A DNA stretch of 64,000 nucleotides from Novosphingobium marinum (GTDB lineage: Bacteria > Pseudomonadota > Alphaproteobacteria > Sphingomonadales > Sphingomonadaceae). A program made the translations under genes and the position numbers. The DNA lies in the NCBI RefSeq assembly GCF_013408095.1, contig NZ_JACBZF010000001.1:434001-498000 (forward strand), written 5' to 3'. Position 1 is the stretch's first letter, and the number at the start of each line of letters is the position of its first letter. Below are positions 46,542-58,710 of the stretch, in pieces. The notes under the pieces were generated by a model that saw nothing but the letters and a program-made list of their open reading frames with translations, did no database searches and was not told where the DNA came from.

Positions 46542-47687
46542 ATGAGCAACGACAGCGCGAACGACGACACTCGTAAACCAAGAGACAGCCGCCAGGCGCA
46601 CCAGGTCTTCGACGACAGCCCCTCACGATTCAGGAATTCGCACGTAAGCGAGGATTTCTCCAGCGCTTCGGGCGTCCTGTTCGAGCAGGCGATGGCGCAG
46701 ACCCGCATGGCGATATGCCTGGTCGATCCCGATGGGCCGGACCAGCCCATCGTGTTTGCCAACCGCGCTTTCCGGCAACTCACCGGCTACGACGAGGAGG
46801 AGGTTATCGGCCGCAATTGCCGCTTCCTTCAGGGCCCCGGCACCGACCCGGAGCAGGTCGCCAAGATACGCCACGCCATCGAGAACGAGAACGTGGTCGT
46901 TGTCGAACTCCTCAATTATCGCAAGGACGGCAGCACCTTCTGGAACGCGCTCCACCTCGGTCCGATCTACGGCGATGACGGCAGGCTGATCTACTTCTTT
47001 GGAAGTCAGTGGGACGTATCGGACGTCATGATCGCCCGTGCCGACGAAAAGCACGCCAAGGCAATGGCTCGCGAACTGTCGCACCGGATGAAGAACATGT
47101 TCTCGGTCATCGGCGGTATCGTCAGCGTGACCGGGCGCCTGATGGACGGGAGGCCGATCGCCCGGCGTATCAACGAGCGCATCCACGCGCTTGCCAGGGC
47201 ATACGAGCCGACGCTCGACGAAGCGTCGCACGGGACGATCGAGGTCGGACAGGCGATCAAGGCGGTCCTTGCCCCCTACGACGTCGCCGGGGATCGCATC
47301 GCTTTCAGGGGTAACGGCCTTCGGGTCGACCCGAACGTCGTCTCGACGCTCGGTCTCGCCCTGCACGAACTCGCGACGAACGCGCACAAGTACGGCGCGC
47401 TGTCCAACGACGACGGCCAGCTCGAGGTCGACTGGTTTGCCGAGAACGACGAGAAGGCATCGAAGCAGTTCCTCGTTGTCGAATGGGCCGAGAAGGGCGG
47501 ACCTGCCATCGAGGAGCCGCCGGCCGCCGACGAGGGAACCGGCTTCAACATCATCGACACTCTGCTCGGCCCCACTTCGGGGGAACTCAGGCGCGAATGG
47601 GACCGCTCCGGCCTGCAGGCAAGGCTAAGGCTTCCGGTTCGCCATCCGAGCGAAATCCAGGTCAATACATGGACGACAGGAACGTGA
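46542..47687 (+). CDS. LOV-domain histidine kinase (HWE/HisKA_2 type), blue-light sensor
   Basis: A 381-residue soluble sensor kinase. Residues about 46-160 form a LOV domain with the photoactive motif G-R-N-C-R-F-L-Q-G (Cys93 forms the flavin adduct), followed by N-Y-R-K-D-G-S-x-F-W-N. The dimerisation helix carries E-L-S-H-R-M-K-N with the phospho-acceptor His181; the ATPase domain has H-E-L-A-T-N-A-H-K-Y-G-A-L (Asn279) and a W-A-E motif typical of HWE kinases. There is no membrane segment. Architecture matches LovK of Caulobacter and the LOV kinases of Erythrobacter litoralis, which feed the general stress response. It overlaps the response regulator by 19 bases. Confidence 0.95.
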   Translation: MSNDSANDDTRKPRDSRQAHQVFDDSPSRFRNSHVSEDFSSASGVLFEQAMAQTRMAICLVDPDGPDQPIVFANRAFRQLTGYDEEEVIGRNCRFLQGPGTDPEQVAKIRHAIENENVVVVELLNYRKDGSTFWNALHLGPIYGDDGRLIYFFGSQWDVSDVMIARADEKHAKAMARELSHRMKNMFSVIGGIVSVTGRLMDGRPIARRINERIHALARAYEPTLDEASHGTIEVGQAIKAVLAPYDVAGDRIAFRGNGLRVDPNVVSTLGLALHELATNAHKYGALSNDDGQLEVDWFAENDEKASKQFLVVEWAEKGGPAIEEPPAADEGTGFNIIDTLLGPTSGELRREWDRSGLQARLRLPVRHPSEIQVNTWTTGT

Positions 47688-48034
47688 AGGTCCTCATCCT
47701 CGAGGACGAACCGATGATCCTCATGGATCTGTCGTTCGCGCTTGAGGATGCCGGCTACGCCGCTGTCACCTCAAGCTCGTGCGAGGAAGCCATCGAGGCA
47801 ATCGGGCGAGAGCGAATCGATGCGGCGATCCTCGACGTCAACCTTGGCGGGGGCGAGACGTGCGAACCGGCGGCGGAACTGCTGAAGGAGCGGGGAATCC
47901 CGTTCTTCCTGCACACGGGCGACCTCGATCGGCACGGGGAACTCGTCGAACGGATCGGTGCGCCCATCGTATCGAAGCCCGCGTCGAGCGAACGCATCGC
48001 CGAAATGGTATCGAAGCTGCTCGAACCCGCCTGA
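47669..48034 (+). CDS. Single-domain response regulator (LovR-like)
   Basis: A 121-residue receiver domain with no output domain. The acidic pocket L-E-D-E is at 11-14, the phospho-acceptor is Asp56 in I-L-D-V-N-L-G, with Thr83 and Lys103 as switch residues. Overlap with the kinase (ATG at 47669, kinase stop at 47687) shows translational coupling. By analogy with Caulobacter LovR, such a regulator can drain phosphate from the kinase pathway; that is inference. Confidence 0.93.
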   Translation: MDDRNVKVLILEDEPMILMDLSFALEDAGYAAVTSSSCEEAIEAIGRERIDAAILDVNLGGGETCEPAAELLKERGIPFFLHTGDLDRHGELVERIGAPIVSKPASSERIAEMVSKLLEPA

Positions 48035-48071
48035 CCTTGCATGGCAGGGGACGGCAATCGCCCCCGGATGC

Positions 48072-50102
<2,031 letters not shown>

Positions 50103-50132
50103 GTACTAAGCCGTATTCCTCGAGGGTATCGT

Positions 50133-51965
50133 TCAGGGAACCGCCGCGCGCGAACTGGCCATTTGCCTGAGCCTTGCGTCAAATTCCAGTTTTCTCTTCA
50201 GCAAGCGCTGCTGTTCCTCGTATGCCTCCTCCGAAAGCTCGCTTTCGAACCGTTCGGTCGCCTCGGCAAGGGCCGCTTCCAGCGCGGGCCGCTCGACCAG
50301 GAGATCGATCGCCTGCGCAAGCTCCGAAACCGCAAGATCGCGCGGCGTATCGGGACGCAGGAAACCGAAGGGACGGGCGGCGTACTCGGAAGGTGCCGGC
50401 ACTTCCAGTCCTTTTGCGGACAATATGGGCGCAAGGCCTTCGCTTTCAAGCGAATCCACGGCGTCGCAGCTATCGAGCAGGATGCCGAATCGCCGATCGC
50501 TCGCAGCCAGGCGGGCGAGCGATTCGTCGTGACGGGCGATCTCCTCCGGAAAGCGGATGAGACCGGCGATCACCGCAGCCGAGAGCGCATCCCGGCCCCC
50601 GGTGCCGATGGCGGCACGCAGTTTCGCGACGTTCTCGGCGCTCGGAGGCCGGGAAACGGCGCCATCGGCAGGTTTGCCGCGCCACGTCCGCTGGCGCGGC
50701 GGAAAGGCATAGGCTGAGAAGCGTTCGAGCAGTTCGCGCTTGTAGAGAGCCTTGATATCGGGATGCGCGATGGCATCGACATGGTCGAGCAATCGCGCCT
50801 TCAGGCCGGCCTTGTCCTCCGGCGTTGAGAGCGGTGCCGCATCGCGCTCGTGCAGCCAGAGCGTGTCGAGCAGGCCGCGCGCGTCGGCCAGCAGGCGCTC
50901 CATCGCCGCAACGCCCTGTTTCTTCAAAAGGTCGTCGGGGTCGAGACCCGCCGGCAGCGTCACCAGCCGCAGGCTGTGCGCGGGCCGCAGGAGCGGCAGC
51001 GCCCGCGAGACGGCGCGCATCGCGGCGCGCTGGCCCGCCGCGTCGCCATCGAAGCAGAGCACGGGGGTCTCCACGTGCCGCCAGAGGAGTTCGATCTGCT
51101 GCTCGGTCAGCGCGGTGCCGAGCGGGGCCACGACCTCGTCGATCCCGGCGGCGGAAAGCGCGATGGCGTCCATGTACCCCTCGACGACGATCAGCCGCCC
51201 GGACTGGCGCGCGGCGGGCGCGGCGCGGTGCAGGTTGTATAGCGTGCGTCCCTTGTCGAACAGCGGCGTATCGGGCGAGTTGAGGTACTTGGGCGCGTCG
51301 GTCTTCTGCGCGTCGAGAATGCGGCCGCCGAACGCGATCACGCGCCCGCGCGTATCCTCGATGGGCAGCATCAGGCGCCCTCGGAAGCGGTCGTAGGGAT
51401 CGCGCCCGTCGACCGCGATGCGCAGCCCCGCCTCGACCAGCATCTCGTCCGGAAACTGCAGGAGCGCTGCCTTCAGCGCCTGCCGGTCTTCGGGCGCATA
51501 GCCGAAACCGAACCGCGCGATCGTATGCGCATCGAAGCCGCGCCCCTCAAGGTAGCGCCGTGCCTTCTCGCCATCCGGACCCCGCAGGTTCGCGACGAAC
51601 CACTCCTGCGCCGCCGCCATGACGTCGTGCAGCGAGGCGCGCTGTTCGGCACGGCGGGCCTCGCGCGGGTCGGGGGCGGGGACGTCCATCCCCGCCTCCG
51701 AGGCCAGTTCCTTCACCGCGTCCATGAACGAAAGGCCGCGCTGGTCGGTCATCCAGCGGATCACGTCCCCATGCGCGCCGCAGCCGAAGCAGTGGTAGAA
51801 TCCCTTTTCGTCGGAAACGGTGAAGCTGGGCGTCTTCTCGTTATGGAAGGGGCAGCAGGCCTTGAATTCCCGCCCGGCCTTCGTAAGCCGCGTGCTCCGC
51901 CCGATCACGCTCGAAAGCGTCAGGCGAGAGCGCAGCTCGTCGAGCCATTGGGGGGAAAGCGCCAT
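50133..51965 (-). CDS. dnaG: DNA primase
   Basis: A 610-residue primase making RNA primers for replication. The zinc-binding CHC2 domain at the N-terminus shows C-P-F-H-N-E-K-T-P-S-F and H-C-F-G-C-G-A-H-G-D-V. The TOPRIM catalytic domain has V-V-E-G-Y-M-D-A near 260 and C-F-D-G-D-A-A-G near 305. A helical C-terminal region binds DnaB. It lies between yqeY (14 bases) and rpoD (30 bases) in the macromolecular-synthesis operon. Confidence 0.97.
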   Translation of the reverse strand: MALSPQWLDELRSRLTLSSVIGRSTRLTKAGREFKACCPFHNEKTPSFTVSDEKGFYHCFGCGAHGDVIRWMTDQRGLSFMDAVKELASEAGMDVPAPDPREARRAEQRASLHDVMAAAQEWFVANLRGPDGEKARRYLEGRGFDAHTIARFGFGYAPEDRQALKAALLQFPDEMLVEAGLRIAVDGRDPYDRFRGRLMLPIEDTRGRVIAFGGRILDAQKTDAPKYLNSPDTPLFDKGRTLYNLHRAAPAARQSGRLIVVEGYMDAIALSAAGIDEVVAPLGTALTEQQIELLWRHVETPVLCFDGDAAGQRAAMRAVSRALPLLRPAHSLRLVTLPAGLDPDDLLKKQGVAAMERLLADARGLLDTLWLHERDAAPLSTPEDKAGLKARLLDHVDAIAHPDIKALYKRELLERFSAYAFPPRQRTWRGKPADGAVSRPPSAENVAKLRAAIGTGGRDALSAAVIAGLIRFPEEIARHDESLARLAASDRRFGILLDSCDAVDSLESEGLAPILSAKGLEVPAPSEYAARPFGFLRPDTPRDLAVSELAQAIDLLVERPALEAALAEATERFESELSEEAYEEQQRLLKRKLEFDARLRQMASSRAAVP

Positions 51966-51979
51966 GCCGCCCGCCCGCC

Positions 51980-52432
51980 TCAGGCCAGCGAGGCTTTCAC
52001 GAGGCCGCTGGCCTTGCTCATGTCGAGCTGGGCACCGTGCCGCGCCTTCAGCTCGGCCATGACCTTGCCCATGTCCTTCATGCCCTCGGCCCCGGTGTCG
52101 GCCTTGACCTGCTCGATCGCGGCTTTCGTTTCCTCCTCGCCCATCTGCTGCGGCAGGAATTCCTCGATCACGGCGAGTTCGGCGCGTTCCTCTGCCGCGC
52201 GCTCCTCGCGCCCGCCCTGCTCGAACAGGTCGATGGATTCGCGGCGCTGCTTCGCCATTTTCTGGAGAACCTCGACGATGAGCGCATCGTCCTCGGGCTT
52301 CTTTTCGGCGGTGCGCAGCTCGATGTCGCGGTCCTTGACCTTGGCGAGAATGAGCCGGATTGCCTGCAGGCGGGGCTTGTCGCCCGATTTCATCGCCGCG
52401 ACCTGCGCGGACTTGAGGGAGTCGCGTAGCAT
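51980..52432 (-). CDS. yqeY: GatB/YqeY domain protein
   Basis: A 150-residue YqeY-family protein, resembling the tail of GatB of the amidotransferase, with a likely tRNA-binding role. Two helical parts are seen: L-R-D-S-L-K-S-A-Q near the start with A-I-R-L-I-L-A-K-V-K-D, and a C-terminal domain with E-E-F-L-P-Q-Q-M near 90 and K-D-M-G-K-V-M. The ATG at 52432 gives the family length; the frame upstream is empty. In alphaproteobacteria this gene precedes dnaG, as here. Confidence 0.92.
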   Translation of the reverse strand: MLRDSLKSAQVAAMKSGDKPRLQAIRLILAKVKDRDIELRTAEKKPEDDALIVEVLQKMAKQRRESIDLFEQGGREERAAEERAELAVIEEFLPQQMGEEETKAAIEQVKADTGAEGMKDMGKVMAELKARHGAQLDMSKASGLVKASLA

Positions 52433-52589
52433 AAGTCTCTCATTAGAAAGGATCGTCGCCGAAAGCACGGCGGAACATGGGAACCTAGGCGCTTCGTGCC
52501 GGTTTTGCCAGCTTGACGGGGGCACTGTCCACCTTTAGCCGGTGGGCCTTAGCACCCATTGTCCGGACCCAACGAACGGAGCGACCCGC

Positions 52590-53756
52590 ATGGCCGACCC
52601 CGCATCTTCGCACGCGCCCAAACCCGAAGGAGCGACGGGGGTCCTCGTCCTCGCCGACGGCCAGGTCATCTGGGGCCGCGGATTCGGCGCCATCGGCGAT
52701 GCCGTGGGCGAGGTCTGCTTCAACACCTCGATGACCGGATACCAGGAAGTGATTACCGACCCGTCCTATGCCGGGCAGATCGTCACCTTCACCTTCCCGC
52801 ATATCGGCAACGTCGGGATCAACGAGGAAGACATCGAATCGCGCGTCGACAGCGCCGTCGGCTGCATCGTGCGCGAGGACGTGACGCAGGCATCGAACTT
52901 CCGCTCGCGCGGCGAGTTCGGCAACTGGCTGCGCGATCACGGCAAGATCGGCCTCGCCGGTGTCGACACCCGCGCGCTTACCCGCCGCATCCGCAAGTCG
53001 GGCGCGCCCAACGCGGTCATCGCGCACCACCCCGACGGCGCGTTCGACGTGCCCGCGCTGGTCCAGAAGGCGAAGGCCTGGCCGGGCCTCGAGGGCATGG
53101 ACCTGGCAAAGATCGTCAGCCGCCAGATCGAGGAGGGCTGGGAAGGTTCAACCTGGACCTTGGAAAAAGGCTACGGGCGCTCCCCGCGCGACGAGCGGCC
53201 GCACGTCGTGGCGATCGACTACGGCGCGAAGGACAACATCTTCCGCAACCTGGTGAAGGCCGGGGCGCGCGTTACCGTCGTTCCCGCCGAAACGTCGCTC
53301 GAAAAGATCCTCGAACTGAAGCCCGACGGCGTGTTCCTGTCGAACGGGCCGGGCGATCCGGCGGCGACGGGGCAGTACGCGGTGCCGACGATCAAGGGCC
53401 TGCTCGATCGCGACATCCCTCTGTTCGGCATCTGCCTCGGCCACCAGATGCTCGCCATCGCGGCGGGCGCGAAGACCGCCAAGATGTTCCAGGGCCACCG
53501 CGGCGCCAACCACCCGGTGCAGCGCAAGTCCGACGGCGTGGTCGAGATCACGAGCATGAACCACGGCTTCGCTGTCGACGGCAAGACCTTGCCCGAAGGC
53601 GTCGAGGAGACCCACGTCTCGCTGTTCGACGGCACCAACTGCGGCATCGCGCTCACCGGCAGGAAGGCGTTCGGCGTGCAGTACCACCCCGAAGCCAGCC
53701 CCGGCCCGCAGGACAGCTTCTACCTGTTCGAGAAATTCGTGGGGATGTTGCGCTGA
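52590..53756 (+). CDS. carA: Carbamoyl phosphate synthase small subunit
   Basis: A 388-residue glutaminase subunit that delivers ammonia to CarB for carbamoyl phosphate, used in arginine and pyrimidine synthesis. The CPSase N-domain (T-S-M-T-G-Y-Q-E-V near 48) is followed by a class I glutaminase with F-G-I-C-L-G-H-Q (nucleophile Cys282) and the H-P-E-A triad end. The ATG at 52590 follows CGGAG. It is divergent from yqeY across 157 bases and 53 bases before carB. Confidence 0.97.
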   Translation: MADPASSHAPKPEGATGVLVLADGQVIWGRGFGAIGDAVGEVCFNTSMTGYQEVITDPSYAGQIVTFTFPHIGNVGINEEDIESRVDSAVGCIVREDVTQASNFRSRGEFGNWLRDHGKIGLAGVDTRALTRRIRKSGAPNAVIAHHPDGAFDVPALVQKAKAWPGLEGMDLAKIVSRQIEEGWEGSTWTLEKGYGRSPRDERPHVVAIDYGAKDNIFRNLVKAGARVTVVPAETSLEKILELKPDGVFLSNGPGDPAATGQYAVPTIKGLLDRDIPLFGICLGHQMLAIAAGAKTAKMFQGHRGANHPVQRKSDGVVEITSMNHGFAVDGKTLPEGVEETHVSLFDGTNCGIALTGRKAFGVQYHPEASPGPQDSFYLFEKFVGMLR

Positions 53757-53809
53757 TCGCGCCGCCCGCATCGCACTGACCACATTCTAGTTTCGGGACA
53801 TTTCGCCGT

Positions 53810-56800
53810 ATGCCCAAAAGAACCGACATCTCCTCGATCCTCGTCATCGGTGCGGGGCCCATCATCATCGGCCAGGCGTGCGAGTTCGACTATTCGGGCA
53901 CGCAGGCGATCAAGGCGCTGAAGGAAGAAGGCTACCGGGTGATCCTGGTGAACTCCAACCCGGCCACGATCATGACCGATCCCGACATGGCCGACGCCAC
54001 CTACATCGAGCCGATCACGCCCGAGGTCGTCGCCAAGGTCATCGAGAAGGAGCGGCCCGACGCGCTGCTCCCCACGATGGGCGGCCAGACCGCGCTCAAC
54101 TGCGCGCTCGACCTGTTCGAGAACGGCACGCTCGAGAAGTTCGGCGTTACCATGATCGGTGCCAACGCGGACGCCATCGACAAGGCCGAGAACCGCCAGC
54201 GGTTTCGCGAGGCGATGGACAGCATCGGCCTCGAATCCGCGCGCTCGGGGGTCGCGCACACGATGGACGAGGCCTACAAGGTACTCGAAACGACCGGGTT
54301 GCCCGCGATCATCCGCCCCAGCTTCACGCTCGGCGGCACCGGCGGCGGGGTTGCCTACAACCGTTCCGAGTTCGAGCAGATTGTGCGTGACGGCCTCGAC
54401 GCCAGCCCGCGCACCGAAGTCCTCATCGAGGAATCGCTACTCGGCTGGAAAGAGTACGAGATGGAGGTCGTTCGCGACAGGAACGACAACTGCATCATCA
54501 TCTGCGCGATCGAGAACGTCGATCCGATGGGCGTGCATACCGGCGATTCGATCACCGTCGCCCCGGCGCTGACGCTGACCGACAAGGAATACCAGATCAT
54601 GCGCACCGCCTCGCTCGAGGTTCTGCGCGAAATCGGCGTCGAAACAGGCGGTTCGAACGTACAGTTCGCAGTCGATCCCAAGACCGGGCGGCTGATCGTC
54701 ATCGAGATGAACCCGCGCGTCTCGCGCTCGTCGGCGCTCGCTTCGAAGGCCACCGGCTTTCCCATCGCGCGCGTCGCGGCCAAGCTGGCGGTCGGCTACA
54801 CCCTCGACGAGATCACCAACGAGATCACCGGCGCGACTCCCGCCAGCTTCGAGCCGACCATCGACTACGTCGTCACCAAGATCCCGCGTTTCGCCTTCGA
54901 GAAGTTCAAGGGCGCGAAGGCCGAGCTTTCGACCGCGATGAAGTCGGTCGGCGAGGTCATGGCGATCGGCCGCAACTTCAAGGAATCGGTGCAGAAGGCG
55001 CTGCGCGGCCTCGAAACCGGGCTGGACGGCTTCAACCGGGTCGAGGAACTGGAAGGCGCAAGCCGCGAAGAAATCGCCGCCGCGCTCGCCAGGGCGACGC
55101 CCGACCGGCTGCTCAAGGCTGCACAGGCGTTCCGCGAAGGCTTCACGGTCGAGGACATCCACGCGATCACGCACTACGACCGCTGGTTCCTGCGGCACAT
55201 CGAGGACATCGTCCTCGAGGAGCAGAATATCATCAGCGAGGGACTGCCCAACGACGCGGCGGGCCTGCGCCGCCTGAAGGCGATGGGCTTTTCCGACGCT
55301 CGCCTCGCCAAGCTGGCGGTGCGCTCTGTCCACGTCGCCGGCGGCCTGGGAGAGACACAGGCGCTGCGCTCGGGCCTCCTGCACGATACGCTGCGCGCGA
55401 TGGCGGGCGCGACGAGCGAGTCCGAAGTGCGCGCGCTGCGCTGGAAGCACGGCGTCTTCCCCGTCTTCAAGCGGATCGACAGTTGCGCCGCCGAATTCGA
55501 GGCGATCACGCCCTACATGTACTCGACCTACGAAACGCCGCTGTTCGGCGAAGCCGAGGACGAGGCGATGCCCTCCGACCGCAAGAAGGTAGTCATCCTC
55601 GGCGGCGGTCCGAACCGCATCGGGCAGGGCATCGAATTCGACTATTGCTGCGTCCACGCCTGCTTCGCGCTTGCCGATGCCGGGTACGAGACGATCATGA
55701 TCAACTGCAACCCGGAGACGGTTTCCACCGACTACGACACGTCCGACCGCCTCTACTTCGAACCGCTGACCGGCGAGGACGTACTGGAGATCCTGCGCGT
55801 CGAGCAGGAGAAGGGCGAGCTTGCAGGCGTGATCGTGCAGTTCGGCGGACAGACGCCGCTGAAACTTGCGGCCGCGCTCGAATATGCGGGAATCCCGATC
55901 CTCGGCACGTCGCCCGACGCCATCGACCTGGCCGAGGACCGCGAGCGGTTCGCCGCGCTTGTCGAAAAGCTCAAGCTCAAGCAGCCTGCTAACGGCATCG
56001 CACGCAGCCGCGACGAGGCGGTCGCAGTGGCGAACCGCATCGGCTATCCCGTGCTGATCCGACCCAGCTACGTGCTGGGCGGGCGCGCCATGGAAATCGT
56101 CGACAGCCAGTCGCAGCTCGACGACTACATCGCCAGCGCCGTTACCGTGTCGGGCGACAGCCCGGTACTGATCGACCAGTACCTGCGCGACGCTATCGAG
56201 TGCGATGTCGACGCGCTTTGCGACGGCGACGAGGTCGTCGTGGCGGGCGTCATGCAGCACATCGAGGAGGCGGGCATCCACTCGGGCGACAGTGCCTGCA
56301 CCCTGCCGACGCACAGCCTGTCCGAGGCGGTTGTCGACGAGATGATCCGGCAGGCCGGGGCGCTTGCCCGCGGCCTCAAGGTTCGCGGGCTGATGAACGT
56401 GCAGTTCGCGGTGAAGGACGAGGAAGTCTACCTCATCGAAGTGAACCCGCGCGCCAGCCGCACCGTTCCGTTCGTTGCCAAGGCCATCGGCCAGCCGGTC
56501 GCCAAGATCGCCTCACGCATCATGGCGGGCGAGAAACTGGCCGATTTCCCGCCGCTCGTACGCGACATCAGCTACATGGCGGTGAAGGAGGCGGTCTTCC
56601 CGTTCTCCAAGTTCCCCGGTGTCGATCCGGTGCTCAGTCCGGAAATGAAGTCCACCGGCGAAGTGATGGGAATCGACAAGAATTTCCCGCTGGCGTTCGC
56701 CAAGGCCCAGCTCGGTGCGGGCATGCACCTGCCCGAGGAAGGCACCGCCTTCGTGTCGGTCAAGAACAGCGACAAGGAGTACATCCTGCCTGCCGTAAAG

Positions 56801-57139
56801 GAGCTCGTCGAACAGGGCTTCCGCATCGTCGCGACGGGCGGCACGCAGAAGTACCTCGCCGATGCCGGCCTGCCGGTCGAGCGCGTCAACAAGGTGGCGG
56901 AGGGACGCCCTCATATCGTCGACAAGATGATCGACGGCGAGATCGCGCTGATCTTCAACACGACCGAAGGCTGGCAGTCGCTGAAGGACTCGCATTCGAT
57001 CCGCGCGACGGCGCTGACCGAGAAGATTCCGTACTTCACGACCGCGGCGGCAAGCCGGGCCGCGAGCGAGGCCATCGCCGCCATGCGAGGCAGCCAGCTT
57101 GAAGTACGCTCGTTACAAGATTATTATAGCACCAATTGA
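53810..57139 (+). CDS. carB: Carbamoyl phosphate synthase large subunit
   Basis: A 1109-residue two-site ATP-grasp enzyme. Two homologous halves (residues about 1-550 and 555-930) each have an ATP-grasp domain (for example [14 protein letters not shown] near 165 and [11 protein letters not shown] near 750). A helical oligomerisation domain lies between them and a C-terminal MGS-like allosteric domain (about 970-1100) ends the chain. The N-terminal half makes carboxyphosphate, the second half phosphorylates carbamate. Forms the complex with CarA just upstream. Confidence 0.98.
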   Translation: MPKRTDISSILVIGAGPIIIGQACEFDYSGTQAIKALKEEGYRVILVNSNPATIMTDPDMADATYIEPITPEVVAKVIEKERPDALLPTMGGQTALNCALDLFENGTLEKFGVTMIGANADAIDKAENRQRFREAMDSIGLESARSGVAHTMDEAYKVLETTGLPAIIRPSFTLGGTGGGVAYNRSEFEQIVRDGLDASPRTEVLIEESLLGWKEYEMEVVRDRNDNCIIICAIENVDPMGVHTGDSITVAPALTLTDKEYQIMRTASLEVLREIGVETGGSNVQFAVDPKTGRLIVIEMNPRVSRSSALASKATGFPIARVAAKLAVGYTLDEITNEITGATPASFEPTIDYVVTKIPRFAFEKFKGAKAELSTAMKSVGEVMAIGRNFKESVQKALRGLETGLDGFNRVEELEGASREEIAAALARATPDRLLKAAQAFREGFTVEDIHAITHYDRWFLRHIEDIVLEEQNIISEGLPNDAAGLRRLKAMGFSDARLAKLAVRSVHVAGGLGETQALRSGLLHDTLRAMAGATSESEVRALRWKHGVFPVFKRIDSCAAEFEAITPYMYSTYETPLFGEAEDEAMPSDRKKVVILGGGPNRIGQGIEFDYCCVHACFALADAGYETIMINCNPETVSTDYDTSDRLYFEPLTGEDVLEILRVEQEKGELAGVIVQFGGQTPLKLAAALEYAGIPILGTSPDAIDLAEDRERFAALVEKLKLKQPANGIARSRDEAVAVANRIGYPVLIRPSYVLGGRAMEIVDSQSQLDDYIASAVTVSGDSPVLIDQYLRDAIECDVDALCDGDEVVVAGVMQHIEEAGIHSGDSACTLPTHSLSEAVVDEMIRQAGALARGLKVRGLMNVQFAVKDEEVYLIEVNPRASRTVPFVAKAIGQPVAKIASRIMAGEKLADFPPLVRDISYMAVKEAVFPFSKFPGVDPVLSPEMKSTGEVMGIDKNFPLAFAKAQLGAGMHLPEEGTAFVSVKNSDKEYILPAVKELVEQGFRIVATGGTQKYLADAGLPVERVNKVAEGRPHIVDKMIDGEIALIFNTTEGWQSLKDSHSIRATALTEKIPYFTTAAASRAASEAIAAMRGSQLEVRSLQDYYSTN

Positions 57140-57158
57140 TCCTCCCCACATTGCGGAC

Positions 57159-57191
57159 GTCCGGGACCGTTCCCCATCGGAACGGCCGGAC
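57159..57191 (+). other. Compound hairpin between carB and greA
   Basis: An outer stem GTCCGG/CCGGAC encloses an inner stem CCGTTCC/GGAACGG with a five-base loop and a two-base bulge. No U-run follows, so it may be a processing site or weak Rho-dependent terminator in the 90-base gap, or structure in the greA leader. Confidence 0.4.
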
Positions 57192-57229
57192 TTCTAGTCC
57201 CGGTGGCGGAGGCAGCAGGAGGAATTTGT

Positions 57230-57706
57230 ATGGCAAGTGTCGAAAAGGTCCCCATGCTCGCCGAGGGCTACGAGATGCTCACGACCGAGCTGAAGGCACT
57301 TCGGCAGGAACGCCCGAAGATCGTGGACGCCATCGAGGAAGCTCGTGCGCACGGCGACCTGTCGGAGAACGCCGAGTACCATGCCGCCAAGGAGCGACAG
57401 GGGCAGGTCGAGGCCACGATCGCCGACCTCGAGGACAAGATGAGCCGCGCCCAGATCATCGATCCGACGACGCTCTCGGGCGACAGGATCGTGTTCGGAG
57501 CCACCGTCACGCTGCTCGACGACGAGGACAAGCCGGTCAAGTACCAGATCGTCGGCCCCTACGAGGCCGATGCCAAAAAGGGGCGCATCACTTACAATTC
57601 GCCGCTGGGCAAGGCGCTGATCGGCCGCAAGGTGGGTGACGAGATCGAGGTCACCGTGCCCTCGGGCGACCGCTTCTATCTCGTCGAGAAAATAGAATTC
57701 GTCTGA
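57230..57706 (+). CDS. greA: Transcription elongation factor GreA
   Basis: A 158-residue factor that enters the secondary channel of RNA polymerase and stimulates cleavage of backtracked RNA. The N-terminal coiled coil (residues 10-75) includes [14 protein letters not shown] with the acidic tip, and the C-terminal FKBP-like domain ends V-E-K-I-E-F-V. AGGAGG seven bases upstream fixes the ATG at 57230. It follows carB in the same direction. Confidence 0.97.
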   Translation: MASVEKVPMLAEGYEMLTTELKALRQERPKIVDAIEEARAHGDLSENAEYHAAKERQGQVEATIADLEDKMSRAQIIDPTTLSGDRIVFGATVTLLDDEDKPVKYQIVGPYEADAKKGRITYNSPLGKALIGRKVGDEIEVTVPSGDRFYLVEKIEFV

Positions 57707-57731
57707 CCCCCGTGGCCGGCGCGTAACGGAA

Positions 57732-57766
57732 AAAGGGCCGCACCGGTCATGCCGGTACGGCCCTTT
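57732..57766 (+). terminator. Bidirectional terminator after greA
   Basis: AAAGGGCCGCACCGG and CCGGTACGGCCCTTT form a 15-bp stem with one mismatch and a five-base loop. A-rich bases precede and a T-run follows within the stem end. It lies between convergent greA and the DUF4170 gene and can serve both. Confidence 0.8.
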
Positions 57767-57795
57767 CCGCATTTATCGTTCGGACGGTGTATTTG

Positions 57796-58017
57796 TCAGG
57801 CGTCGGGCAACTTGGGTTCGAGCAGCTTGTGCAGGTGAACGATGACGTACTTCATTTCCGCATCGTCGACCGTACGCTGCGCCTGAGAACGCCAGGCATC
57901 CTCGGCGGACGAGTAGTCCGGATAGATGCCGACGAGATCCACCTCGTCGAGATCGACGAAATCGAAACCGCGCGGGTCGGTGACCCTTCCGCCCATCACG
58001 AGATGTAGTTTCTGCAT
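57796..58017 (-). CDS. DUF4170 family protein
   Basis: A 73-residue protein matching the small alphaproteobacterial DUF4170 family: H-L-V-M-G-G-R-V-T-D-P near the start, V-G-I-Y-P-D-Y and the closing K-Y-V-I-V-H-L-H-K-L-L. It has a compact alternating alpha/beta pattern and no signal peptide. Function is unknown. It lies 70 bases downstream of the membrane-protein operon on the same strand and could be read through from it. Confidence 0.85.
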   Translation of the reverse strand: MQKLHLVMGGRVTDPRGFDFVDLDEVDLVGIYPDYSSAEDAWRSQAQRTVDDAEMKYVIVHLHKLLEPKLPDA

Positions 58018-58087
58018 CAGGAGTTATTCCCTTTAACGAGGGCAATTTCTGCCTGATAGCGTTGTGCAGTCGCGAACTGCAAGGCTC

Positions 58088-58699
58088 TTAACGACGGACG
58101 CGCTTGCGCATTTCCCGCGCGCGGCGCGCGATGCGATTGCCAGTCGTCTCGGCCTTCTTCTCAGCGGGGTAAAGGAAACGCTCGGCGGTGCCGATAGCAG
58201 CCTGTCCGAGGCGCTCCAGCTGGCCGATGGCGGCTTCGCCGTAGCGTTCGGCCTCGCCGGCGGTACGCTTCCCGAACCGCTCCGCGCGGCCTGCGGCGGC
58301 GTATCCGGCGCGCTCGGCCCTGCCGAGAGCGCGACCGCCGAGGTGTTCGGCGCGCCCTGCCAGGTCTTCGCCGGTTTCCTTCAGGCTATGACCTGCCGCC
58401 TCGGCGCGCTCGAGTGCCTGCTGGCCGAGCAGCAATGCGGAAGCGCTCACGGCCTCAGCCAGCGCGGCGGTCGATTTCGCGAGCTTCTGCGGTGCGCGGC
58501 GCGGCAGGAGCGCGCTTACCACCATGCCGATGGCAATACCGCCGGCAAGGGCGATGCCGGGATGGTCACGGACGAAATCGGTGAAGGCGGCCCTGGAATC
58601 GTCCTTCACCCGCGTGCGCATCGGCACAACATTATCGTCACGCTCGGCCTCGGGGTCGGGAACGGTCCTGATGGGAGGGTTGGTCCGGGTCTCGCTCAT
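58088..58699 (-). CDS. Membrane-anchored protein with six tandem 11-residue repeats
   Basis: A 203-residue protein. Residues 46-66 form a single membrane helix with a glycine-zipper pattern (G-G-I-A-I-G-M-V-V-S-A). Residues 115-180 are six consecutive 11-residue units with the consensus G-x-A-E-R-x-G-x-x-A-x (for example GRAERFGKRTA and GEAERYGEAAI), a hendecad pattern as in LEA and apolipoprotein-type amphipathic helices. The C-terminus is very basic. GAGG precedes the ATG. It is the last gene of the stress-promoter operon; function unknown. Confidence 0.78.
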   Translation of the reverse strand: MSETRTNPPIRTVPDPEAERDDNVVPMRTRVKDDSRAAFTDFVRDHPGIALAGGIAIGMVVSALLPRRAPQKLAKSTAALAEAVSASALLLGQQALERAEAAGHSLKETGEDLAGRAEHLGGRALGRAERAGYAAAGRAERFGKRTAGEAERYGEAAIGQLERLGQAAIGTAERFLYPAEKKAETTGNRIARRAREMRKRVRR

Positions 58700-58710
58700 G
58701 TCGTTGCCTC

